The position numbers were made by a program, and so were the translations under genes. From NCBI GenBank assembly GCA_003557605.1, contig PWNW01000074.1:1-6477 (forward strand): DNA of 6,477 bases, given 5' to 3'. Numbering within the stretch: position 1 is the stretch's first letter; each line of letters begins with the position of its first letter. Below the pieces are notes generated by a model. The model saw only the letters and a program-made list of their open reading frames with translations, was not told the origin of the DNA and ran no database searches. Shown piece by piece: positions 1 to 5,914 of the stretch. This DNA comes from Spirochaetaceae bacterium. GTDB taxonomy: Bacteria; Spirochaetota; Spirochaetia; PWKH01.

Positions 1-336
1 AATTCCCCCGTTCCTGAACACCGGGTCGGCATGAAGACAGCATCCGATCATCTTGAAGCTGACCCCGCCCTCATTGAGCACCCCCCGTACCTCCTCCAGG
101 ATGCCCCGGGTCTTCCCTGCAGGATCAAGGTCATCCTCAGGATCATCGGGATTCCATCCCACCAGGTCATCATCATGTGCAGCGGTATAGTGTATCAGGC
201 CCTTTCTGCCCGCAGATGCAAGCAGTTCAGCCGTTTCTGCTGCATTCACCTCAGCCAGCACCCCAGGTCCGAAGGGATCTCCCACGGGATTTGCGGCACA
301 CCAGAAGGGCATGGACAGGCTTCTTTGTTCATTCAT
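1..336 (-). CDS. Xylose-isomerase-like sugar isomerase, N-terminal part (cut by window edge)
   Basis: This is the first 112 residues of a TIM-barrel aldose-ketose isomerase related to class I (actinobacterial-type) xylose isomerases; the rest lies left of the window. Visible matches are W12 followed at family spacing by DPFG (residues 20-23), HDDDL (54-58), and PVF.NGG near residues 105-111. In the known family the His of HDDD is the ring-opening base, its Asp partner sits three residues later, and the Phe of DPFG reaches into a neighbouring subunit. Here these are H54, D57 and F22. Some pocket positions differ: the usual TTNLF before PVF reads CCLH-like here, so the family Phe is replaced by His and a Thr by Gly. 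The start is ATG at 336, preceded by AAGGAG, and overlaps the upstream stop by four bases (ATGA). It is third in the operon. Class membership is fairly sure; substrate is not, and xylose is only one candidate. Metal-binding residues of the C-terminal part cannot be checked. Confidence 0.75.
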   Translation of the reverse strand, partial: MNEQRSLSMPFWCAANPVGDPFGPGVLAEVNAAETAELLASAGRKGLIHYTAAHDDDLVGWNPDDPEDDLDPAGKTRGILEEVRGVLNEGGVSFKMIGCCLHADPVFRNGGI

Positions 337-1601
337 TGGTCTCTCCTTGCAAACTGCGACAGCAGGATCTCCTCGGCCTCCGCGGACCACAGACCGCTGT
401 TTCGTTTCACCGCATCAGCCAGATCCCGGTATCTCGGGTCCGAAGATGCGGCATCATCAAGATCATCTAATGCAGTCAGCTCCATATCAGCATGGGTATA
501 GATTAGTTTCTTCCCTCCAGGAATCTTCGGCAGCTGCAGGGTCGCCTCGGCGGCACAGCTGAGCCCTCCCACATGGGTGATCATTACCGACGGGTTAATG
601 ACTCCCCTGCCGGAAAGGTCCAGAGCCTCCTGCATGTCGGAGGTCAGCCCCCCGCTTGTACCGGTAATGCGGGTGCCTGCATAATGGACATTGAAGAAAT
701 TCACCTTCCCGGAAAACCCGGGGTCCACCGGTCCGGCGAAGAAATTGAGACAGCCGTTTTGAGCCAGCAGGCGGTCGCCCATCTCCACCACCTCTTCAAC
801 GGGGGCAAAGACAAAGACATCATCAAATCCCCTGCCGCTGCTGAGGCTGCGCAGGTATTCAACCGGATGATTAGCAGAAGGAACATGCACATACACAAGC
901 TTCACTCCAAGCTCTTCTGCATGTGACGGAGAAAGCACCTCCGCTGCCCGCTCAAGCCTCCGGGAATCAATATCAGTGACAACCAGCAGGGACGGAGGAT
1001 TTTCCATATGCAGGGCATAGTCGACCGCTCCAAGACCCATAGGTCCGGCGCCTGCCAGCAATGCCATAGCACCTCCGGGAACAGTCCCCATTTCCATGGT
1101 GTGGGTTCCTGCCTTCGGTCTGAATGATTCATGGAATGCCGCAATGATGCATGACATCGGTTCAGCCAGGGAGGCGCAGTAGAATGCATCGCCGCGGTAT
1201 TCCAGAAAAAATCCCCCTTCCATCACTTCACGGGGAATAATGATGTATTCGGCATTCCCTCCGAAATATTCAAAGGAGTATCCCGGGGCATACCCCTTGC
1301 CGAGGTAGTTGATGTTCGGCTGCACCGTGAACTTCATGCCCTCGGGGTACCGCTCCCTCCATCTGCTTCCTGACTTCACCACAACACCGGAGAACTCATG
1401 CCCCATGATCACCGGGTGCTCTCCAATGGATTCCGGGACACGCTTGTGCGCCGACCCCTGCACTGCCGCCTTGTATGTGGACATGCACAGGCTGTCGCTC
1501 ACCACCTTCGCCAGTATCTCATCTTCCCTGATATCAGGGAGGTTAAACTCCTCCACCCTGATGTCCCCTGCCTGATAGAGCCGTGCCGCCCTGGTCCTCA
1601 T
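333..1601 (-). CDS. Zinc-dependent alcohol dehydrogenase, L-sorbose-1-phosphate reductase (SorE)-like
   Basis: A 422-residue medium-chain dehydrogenase. From memory of Klebsiella SorE the resemblance is strong along the chain: DEILAKVVSDSLC near residue 27-39, GHEFSG at 67-72, PGYSF at 106-110, the AEP motif at 146-148, GAGPMG (NAD(P) Rossmann loop) at 184-189, GRGFDDVFVF in the middle, and LNFFAGP, VHYAGT and GTSGG further on. SorE reduces L-sorbose 1-phosphate to D-glucitol 6-phosphate with NAD(P)H in the cytoplasm. Likely catalytic zinc ligands are C39, H68 and E69 or E147. The lobe that carries four structural-zinc cysteines in classical alcohol dehydrogenases has none here, as in SorE-type proteins. 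About 44 residues after the last core strand form a charged helical-looking tail ending ARRDQ. The ATG at 1601 has AAAGGAG 5 nt upstream; a longer reading to 1694 lacks homology. It overlaps the previous stop by four bases. The exact polyol phosphate or polyol used here is inferred, not shown. Confidence 0.82.
   Translation of the reverse strand: MRTRAARLYQAGDIRVEEFNLPDIREDEILAKVVSDSLCMSTYKAAVQGSAHKRVPESIGEHPVIMGHEFSGVVVKSGSRWRERYPEGMKFTVQPNINYLGKGYAPGYSFEYFGGNAEYIIIPREVMEGGFFLEYRGDAFYCASLAEPMSCIIAAFHESFRPKAGTHTMEMGTVPGGAMALLAGAGPMGLGAVDYALHMENPPSLLVVTDIDSRRLERAAEVLSPSHAEELGVKLVYVHVPSANHPVEYLRSLSSGRGFDDVFVFAPVEEVVEMGDRLLAQNGCLNFFAGPVDPGFSGKVNFFNVHYAGTRITGTSGGLTSDMQEALDLSGRGVINPSVMITHVGGLSCAAEATLQLPKIPGGKKLIYTHADMELTALDDLDDAASSDPRYRDLADAVKRNSGLWSAEAEEILLSQFARRDQ
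343..348 (-). promoter_or_regulatory. Ribosome binding site of the isomerase gene
   Basis: AAGGAG on the minus strand lies 6 nt before ATG at 336, inside the last codons of the upstream dehydrogenase gene. It fixes the start of the isomerase and, with the ATGA overlap, suggests translational coupling. Confidence 0.8.
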
Positions 1602-3328
1602 ATGTTCTCCTTTCGTCGAGATGAATCCATTAAGCCTTCCTCCAGCAGAATCTCTGCAGTCCAAGCGACGGCAGTTCCGATGACGGAGGTGCATTTGTCT
1701 CGATGTGCCCCTGCCTGCTCAAATTCATCCCTGACGCTTTTTTCCCTGAGGCAGAAGCTTTTTTTGAAGATCACCTGATGGATGTCGCTGCAGGTAATGC
1801 TCCCATAGGTCTCGATGAACTGGTCGTGAAGCCTCTGGGCCATGTCGAAGGAGGCATACTGTGCTTCCTTGTCTCCTTCTTCAAGGCGGTCAATTCTCCG
1901 CCCCACCAGGGAGCTGAGAAACAGCACTCCCCCGATATACCCTCCGCAGGACCCGTCCCCGGTGATGCCGATCCCCCCCGAAAGGCCGCTTGCAGCCTTG
2001 AACAGTCCCGGGTCATCTCTGCCGGTCATGTCCAGCAGTGCCTTGATGGTGCACTGTCCGCATCCTCTGATCTTCTTTTCATGGGAAAACCCCAGCTCAT
2101 ACGCAGAAGCGATGATTCTGTGCCGGTCTGCTTCCTCTGCAAACCCTGAAAGTCCCCGTTCCTTGATCCGGCTGTATTCCTTGAGAATCAGACTGATCAG
2201 TTCAGCTTCAGTATCCAGAGCACTGACGTGCTCAACAGCCTTCCGGATCCCCTGTTCTGCAATGCGCTCCTGAAGCTGCACGGCAGCTGGATCTTCAGGA
2301 TTGTCATAGCAGTATGCGCAGGCCGCTGCGGCTGCAAGGTACCCAGGGTAAACCCCCGCCGACCGGCACAGCAGGGCAGGCCCGATGAGCCGGTCATTGC
2401 GGGCAGCTTTGCGAAGTGGATCAGCTCCGACCCGTGCTATGGTATCCTTCAGAATGGGATTGGCCATGTTCTTCAGCACCTCCCGGTTCCACTGCTCCAT
2501 CTCATCGGAGATGAACCCGCAGACGGCCTGCAGAGCCCTGCTGATCTCATCAAGGGCGCCCTGGGCAAGAACTGCAATGTCAGGGTCATGCACCGCCTCG
2601 ATAATATGGCTGTATCCCTTCACCCAGCCTGCATAGGCATAGACAGCGTGAATCATATTGTAAGTATAAATCTTCCGTGTCTCCTCAGAGCGCATCCGAT
2701 CGGTCTTCCGGATTCTTCCAGGAATATCTAGGGCGGTCCTGCAGGCGGTGCCGTCAACGGTAAGCACCGGATACCCGTTGGTCAGCACCGCAAGAGGATC
2801 GTTCTGCTTCATCTTCTCATCGGCTTCCACTCCCATCCGGATGACCAGGGTTTCCACAATCCCCACCCTCCCGAGGAGGAATTCCTGTCCCTGTGCGGAA
2901 AGGCGGGAGAGAAACATGTCGCGAAACATCGGTGCCGGGTGATGGGCATTCAAGCACAGCAGGATATCGAGGGAGCGGGGATGCTCCTCCCGGCAGCGCC
3001 GTTCAATGTGCTCAGCCAGACGATCCGCTGTCTCTTCAAAGGCATCGGGAAACACCGAAACCGAAACCAGATCGGTTTTCGCCAGCGCCTGCTGAACCTC
3101 TGCATCATCGGGGCGGTATGCCTGGAACCTGCCCACCTTGACCACCTCCGACTCCTCTTCTGAGGCCATGTTGTATACCGTATATGACGAAGCATTCTGC
3201 AGGGCCTTCACAAGGGCCCGGTCGGCATCAACAAAAGTCAGATTGTATCCCGCAGCATGAAAGATATCACCGATAAACCCTCTTCCAATCTTCCCTGCGC
3301 CCCATATAACGATGTTCCTGTCTCTCAT
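1598..3328 (-). CDS. Mannitol-1-phosphate-dehydrogenase-type polyol dehydrogenase fused to a C_GCAxxG_C_C cysteine-cluster domain
   Basis: A 576-residue protein; MtlD enzymes are usually about 380. Residues 1 to about 390 form a polyol-specific long-chain dehydrogenase: the NAD loop GAGKIGRGFIG at 11-21, then the catalytic pattern K-x4-N-x2-H as K219, N224 and H227, matching the Lys/Asn/His set of mannitol dehydrogenases. In that family the enzyme interconverts a polyol (or its phosphate) and a ketose with NAD in the cytoplasm. Residues about 400-570 resemble the C_GCAxxG_C_C family of putative redox or metal proteins: GCGQC with C423 and C426, ASGLSGGIG, SCGGYIGG with C461, ITCSDIH with C513, then C526 and C546. 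The reading frame is continuous with no sign of frameshift. The start is ATG at 3328, with GGAG 5 nt before it; longer in-frame starts at 3370 and 3400 lack a Shine-Dalgarno site and would swallow the promoter. It is the first gene of the operon. The substrate and the role of the cysteine domain are unknown. Confidence 0.85.
   Translation of the reverse strand: MRDRNIVIWGAGKIGRGFIGDIFHAAGYNLTFVDADRALVKALQNASSYTVYNMASEEESEVVKVGRFQAYRPDDAEVQQALAKTDLVSVSVFPDAFEETADRLAEHIERRCREEHPRSLDILLCLNAHHPAPMFRDMFLSRLSAQGQEFLLGRVGIVETLVIRMGVEADEKMKQNDPLAVLTNGYPVLTVDGTACRTALDIPGRIRKTDRMRSEETRKIYTYNMIHAVYAYAGWVKGYSHIIEAVHDPDIAVLAQGALDEISRALQAVCGFISDEMEQWNREVLKNMANPILKDTIARVGADPLRKAARNDRLIGPALLCRSAGVYPGYLAAAAACAYCYDNPEDPAAVQLQERIAEQGIRKAVEHVSALDTEAELISLILKEYSRIKERGLSGFAEEADRHRIIASAYELGFSHEKKIRGCGQCTIKALLDMTGRDDPGLFKAASGLSGGIGITGDGSCGGYIGGVLFLSSLVGRRIDRLEEGDKEAQYASFDMAQRLHDQFIETYGSITCSDIHQVIFKKSFCLREKSVRDEFEQAGAHRDKCTSVIGTAVAWTAEILLEEGLMDSSRRKENI
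1607..1613 (-). promoter_or_regulatory. Ribosome binding site of the SorE-like gene
   Basis: AAAGGAG on the minus strand, 5 nt before the ATG at 1601 and inside the end of the polyol dehydrogenase gene. It decides the start over the longer in-frame extension. Confidence 0.85.
1610..2130 (-). other. C-terminal cysteine-cluster domain (C_GCAxxG_C_C-like) within the polyol dehydrogenase
   Basis: This marks residues about 400-573 of the fusion protein. Six cysteines (423, 426, 461, 513, 526, 546) sit in the order expected of the C_GCAxxG_C_C family: a first Cys in a helix start, a glycine-rich SGLSGG.G stretch, a C-G-G-x-x-G-G motif, a Cys after YGS.T, and late cysteines before a C-terminal helix. 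The first site here is a CxxC pair. Members normally stand alone at about 130-170 residues and are presumed to be redox-active or metal-binding; their biochemistry is poorly known. The domain assignment rests on motif recall, without a profile search. Confidence 0.7.
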
Positions 3329-3333
3329 ATAAT

Positions 3334-3337
3334 CTCC
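3334..3337 (-). promoter_or_regulatory. Ribosome binding site of the polyol dehydrogenase fusion
   Basis: GGAG on the minus strand, 5 nt before ATG at 3328. It supports the 576-residue start over upstream in-frame ATGs. Confidence 0.7.
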
Positions 3338-3355
3338 GAAGCATGTGATACAGGC

Positions 3356-3384
3356 ATGGTACCCCCTCATGATATATCTGTCAA
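3356..3384 (-). promoter_or_regulatory. Sigma-70-type promoter of the minus-strand operon
   Basis: On the minus strand a perfect -35 box TTGACA (3384-3379) is followed, after 17 nt, by TACCAT (3361-3356), four of six matches to TATAAT. Transcription would begin near 3349, giving a leader of about 20 nt that holds the GGAG ribosome site. Its -35 box lies directly beside the 14-bp palindrome at 3386-3399. The call rests on consensus match and location only. Confidence 0.65.
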
Positions 3385-3385
3385 C

Positions 3386-3399
3386 TGTTATTAATAACA
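3386..3399. promoter_or_regulatory. Perfect 14-bp palindrome, candidate operator of the divergent sugar genes
   Basis: TGTTATTAATAACA is a perfect inverted repeat, and one further pair on each side matches after a single mismatch. It lies 1 bp upstream of the minus-strand -35 box and next to the candidate plus-strand promoters, where a single dimeric regulator could control both transcripts. The regulator is not in the window, and the site does not clearly match an operator family known to me; the central AT step argues against a LacI-type site. Confidence 0.55.
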
Positions 3400-3423
3400 T
3401 TAGGTATTTTTCTTGTTTACAAT
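3394..3423 (+). promoter_or_regulatory. Candidate upstream promoter of the FGGY kinase gene
   Basis: ATAACA (3394-3399, four of six to TTGACA), 18 nt, then TACAAT (3418-3423, five of six to TATAAT). Transcription near 3430 would give a short leader of about 20 nt. The -35 box overlaps the right half of the palindrome, so a bound regulator would block it. Confidence 0.4.
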
Positions 3424-3444
3424 TCTCAATTCATGGCCTATGAT
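3416..3444 (+). promoter_or_regulatory. Candidate downstream promoter of the FGGY kinase gene
   Basis: TTTACA (3416-3421) and TATGAT (3439-3444) are each five of six to consensus and are separated by the ideal 17 nt. This is the better consensus match on this strand, but its expected start point falls at about 3451-3452, on the kinase ATG, so a transcript from it would be leaderless. It competes with the weaker promoter just upstream. Confidence 0.45.
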
Positions 3445-3451
3445 GGAATCC

Positions 3452-4957
3452 ATGAAGCATGCAGTACTGGCAGTTGACGTCGGGACCAGCGGAGTTAAAG
3501 CAGGAGCAGCGGATCTCCAGGGGAACATCATAGCCTCACGCCGCCTTGACGCACCCGCACAAACAGGCACAGCGGGGCGCTGTGAGGAAGCAGTGTATGA
3601 CTCAGTCAAGAAACTGATCCGGGAGCTTGTAGATGAGCATTCCCTCTGTGTTGAGGCAGCAGCCGTATCAGGGCAGATGGGAGGTGTGGTGGGCATTGAC
3701 CGGGACTTCAATTCCCTGACGGGATTTGATGCGGGCCTTGACACCCGGGCTGAAGGACTGAACCTGCAGCTTCATGACCTGCTCGGACCCAGGCTGCACA
3801 AGAGCACCTGCGGCTCCCCGCGGAACACCCCGAAGATCATGTGGTGGAAGGAGCAGCATCCTGAAATCTACCGAAGGGTGCATAAGTTTATTCCCCTGAA
3901 CTCCTATATCATGGGCAGGATGACGTCCCTGAAGGCTGAAGATGCGGTGATTGACCGGTCCCTCACCGCTTTCTACGGCAATGAGGAGGCCGTCGGCATG
4001 CGCTGGTCCCGGGAAATCACCGAATCCCTCGGTCTGGAAACAGACAAGTTTCCCCGCATTGCATCCCCCTTCGAGAAGGCCGGGTGCGTATCAGGTGAGT
4101 TTTCCCGGGATACGGGGATTCCAGCAGGCATCCCCGTATTTGTCGGTACCGGCGACCAGAGCGCAGGAATGCTCGGGGCAGGGGTGACCAGGGAGGGCAT
4201 CACCATGGAGGTCTCAGGAAGCACCACCCTCCTGCTTTCATCGGTGCAGGACCATGTGCCCGACTATTCCGGCAGATGCATGTACATTCCCTCGGTGTTT
4301 CCGGACCTGCTGTATGCCTGCAGCTATGTAAACGGGGCGGGTATTGACCTGGCGTGGTTTCACCGGATGATAGCCCCTGATGAGCCTGAGCAGGACTTTT
4401 TCTCACGGATGGCAGAACTAGCCGCATCGGTACCTCCTGGTTCCTGCGGACTGATGTTCATCCCCTATTTCGGAGGAAGGCACTGTCCCTTCCAGCCCAA
4501 TCTCCGCGGTGGATGGCTCGGCATCTCCTGGGACCATTCCCATGAGCACCTGTACCGGTCCATCCTTGAATCTGTCTGCTATACCCATGCGGAGGGGCTT
4601 CGGGCCATGAATGAGATGTTCCATACTGTTCCCGATGTCCTGTTTACCTGCGGAGGAGGATCGCAGAACTCCCTCTGGAACCAGATAAAAGCTGATGTGC
4701 TGAATACTGCAGTGCAGCCGGTGTCAAGCTACCTGAACACCTTGAGGGGTATCGCCCTGACAGCACTGCATGGGCTCGGGGAGATTTCGGACCTGAGAAG
4801 CACCCCCCTGGTCCTGGATGAATCCCTAAAGCGGTATTATCCCGACATGCAGTCCCATCAGGCGTACCAGCCCTATGACCAGCTGTTCTCCGCAATGGAC
4901 GACATGCGTCTTGAGGCTGTGCAGAACACCCTTTCACGCCTTCGGGAGATGAAGTAA
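3452..4957 (+). CDS. FGGY-family carbohydrate kinase, xylulokinase-like
   Basis: A 501-residue ATP-dependent sugar kinase, normal length for the family. Visible motifs are the first phosphate loop VDVGTSGVK (D9), GQMGG at 74-78 in the sugar site, LDTRAEG near 97, GTGDQSAG with catalytic Asp D235, SGST at 255-258 in the second phosphate loop, and CGGGSQN around 400-406 in the adenosine site. The family transfers phosphate from ATP to a pentulose, hexulose or polyol in the cytoplasm. True xylulokinases usually read GQMHG where this has GQMGG, so the substrate may differ; xylulose, another ketose or a polyol are all possible. It is divergent from the polyol dehydrogenase operon and probably works in the same pathway. 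The ATG at 3452 places the first beta strand right after the start. Its Shine-Dalgarno is poor (GGA only), and a TTG start at 3413 or ATGs at 3440 and 3443 are weaker options. The stop is TAA and no clear terminator follows. Confidence 0.85.
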   Translation: MKHAVLAVDVGTSGVKAGAADLQGNIIASRRLDAPAQTGTAGRCEEAVYDSVKKLIRELVDEHSLCVEAAAVSGQMGGVVGIDRDFNSLTGFDAGLDTRAEGLNLQLHDLLGPRLHKSTCGSPRNTPKIMWWKEQHPEIYRRVHKFIPLNSYIMGRMTSLKAEDAVIDRSLTAFYGNEEAVGMRWSREITESLGLETDKFPRIASPFEKAGCVSGEFSRDTGIPAGIPVFVGTGDQSAGMLGAGVTREGITMEVSGSTTLLLSSVQDHVPDYSGRCMYIPSVFPDLLYACSYVNGAGIDLAWFHRMIAPDEPEQDFFSRMAELAASVPPGSCGLMFIPYFGGRHCPFQPNLRGGWLGISWDHSHEHLYRSILESVCYTHAEGLRAMNEMFHTVPDVLFTCGGGSQNSLWNQIKADVLNTAVQPVSSYLNTLRGIALTALHGLGEISDLRSTPLVLDESLKRYYPDMQSHQAYQPYDQLFSAMDDMRLEAVQNTLSRLREMK

Positions 4958-4993
4958 AACAGGCTTCTGTAGTGTGCTCAGGACATAAACAGC

Positions 4994-5023
4994 TTGACTT
5001 CTCCATATAGGATGCCTCACAAT
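4994..5023 (+). promoter_or_regulatory. Weak candidate promoter of the lipase gene
   Basis: TTGACT (4994-4999, five of six), an 18-nt spacer and CACAAT (5018-5023, four of six). The start point would be near 5030, with a leader of about 45 nt before the ATG at 5075. The match is modest and could be chance. Confidence 0.3.
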
Positions 5024-5038
5024 TGAAGTGCCTATGCA

Positions 5039-5048
5039 GTGCATGCAC
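5039..5048. repeat. 10-bp palindrome GTGCATGCAC in the lipase leader
   Basis: A perfect inverted repeat just downstream of the weak promoter, where a repressor site would be expected. A 10-bp palindrome can easily arise by chance, so no function is claimed. Confidence 0.3.
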
Positions 5049-5074
5049 AGGTGCTTTCCATAGGGCGGCAGATC

Positions 5075-5908
5075 ATGAAACATGATTACATACAAGCAAT
5101 TCCGATGAAACTGCTCATGTGCTTCATGCTTCCAGGAATCATCCTCCTGTCTTCCTGCCAGAGTTTTCCCAGGGGCATACAGATCACCGAACTGGATGAA
5201 ACCTTCCCTACGATTGAGCAGTTTTACTCATATTATTCCATGTGCAGGGCTGTTACAAAGGAACGGGAAACCTGGAGAGATACCGGCTGGGAGCTTGATT
5301 ATTTCTCCCATGAGCCGACAAACACATTGGCACTGGCGGTCATAGAGCATGGTGTACTTCATATGGTATTCAGGTCATCCCAGGCACCGAAGCAGGAAAT
5401 TGACACAAGAATCAACTACCAGTTCCGGCCCGCACCGCTCTTCTTCACCGACAATCCTTCATACAAAGCACACAGAGGAATGCTCAGCAAGTATGAAGGG
5501 ATATATGATGATGTACATAACCGGATAAATTCCTTTGCAGGGGAAGAGATCCTTCTCATCGGCCACAGCGCTGGAGGCATGGTGGCGTATATTGCCTTCT
5601 TTGACATTTACCATGCATATCCTGAACTAGGCGTACGGCTTGTGACCTTCGGTACGCCAAGGGTTCTGACCCGAAACGCTGCAGCACAGCTCAGGGAGGC
5701 CGAAGACCGCATCATACGCATTGTCATGGGACGTGATATTTTCAGTTCCATGCCTCCGGCAATCCTGGGATACCGCCATGTGGGCACCCTTGTCCGCATG
5801 GGGGATCAGCCCTTCTGGAAGCCCTTTTCCGTTTCAGATCACTATCCCGGCTACCAGCATGAATTCATCAGGCTCTATGAGGAGTACCGCAGCAGTTCTT
5901 CACCGTAA
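5075..5908 (+). CDS. Lipoprotein with class 3 lipase (alpha/beta hydrolase) domain
   Basis: A 277-residue predicted exported lipid-modified esterase or lipase. The N-terminus is a hydrophobic signal segment ending in the lipobox LSSC, so C28 would be the lipidated residue and the mature protein starts CQSF. The catalytic domain shows HRGM near 133-136, the nucleophile elbow GHSAGG with S165, the strand VTFGTPR, then D221 in GRDIFSSMPP and H256 in SDHYPGY; these fit the Ser-Asp-His triad of the class 3 (triacylglycerol lipase-like) family. It probably hydrolyses ester bonds in lipids or short acyl esters at the cell envelope; the actual substrate is unknown. The ATG at 5075 has AGGG 9 nt upstream. 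ATG at 5105 would give an 18-residue signal peptide and is nearly as good; GTG at 5039 is less likely. It faces the helicase gene with a gap of only 6 bp. No chaperone or secretion gene is adjacent. Confidence 0.8.
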   Translation: MKHDYIQAIPMKLLMCFMLPGIILLSSCQSFPRGIQITELDETFPTIEQFYSYYSMCRAVTKERETWRDTGWELDYFSHEPTNTLALAVIEHGVLHMVFRSSQAPKQEIDTRINYQFRPAPLFFTDNPSYKAHRGMLSKYEGIYDDVHNRINSFAGEEILLIGHSAGGMVAYIAFFDIYHAYPELGVRLVTFGTPRVLTRNAAAQLREAEDRIIRIVMGRDIFSSMPPAILGYRHVGTLVRMGDQPFWKPFSVSDHYPGYQHEFIRLYEEYRSSSSP

Positions 5909-5914
5909 CGTATT

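Larger units (their letters stand above)
4958..5074. other. Intergenic stretch between the kinase and lipase genes
   Basis: This 117-bp gap has no convincing gene. It contains only a 4-bp hairpin (ACAG/CTGT at 4959-4970) without a U-run, so no supported terminator for the kinase. It also holds a weak promoter and a short palindrome listed separately. The sugar genes and the lipase are probably separate transcription units. Confidence 0.5.

Noticed and set aside
31..501. Plus-strand 156-codon open frame opposite the isomerase and SorE-like genes
   Set aside because: No recognisable domain, low-complexity composition, and it lies opposite two well-supported genes. The other long frames opposite the minus-strand genes and opposite the kinase were rejected for the same reason.
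1602..1694. Extended N-terminus for the SorE-like protein
   Set aside because: Family similarity begins exactly at the ATG at 1601, which has a strong ribosome site and an ATGA overlap; the extension is an off-frame reading of the upstream gene.
3329..3400. Longer N-terminus for the polyol dehydrogenase (ATG at 3370 or 3400)
   Set aside because: No Shine-Dalgarno precedes these starts, the added residues do not resemble an MtlD N-terminus, and the region holds the promoter and leader.
3413..3451. TTG or earlier ATG starts for the FGGY kinase
   Set aside because: The extra residues have no family similarity and overlap the promoter boxes; the ATG at 3452 gives the normal N-terminus.
4959..4970. 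Hairpin after the kinase as an intrinsic terminator
   Set aside because: The stem is only 4 bp and no U-run follows.
5039..5074. GTG start for the lipase
   Set aside because: No good ribosome site, and it would place a polar segment before the signal peptide; the ATG at 5075 is better.
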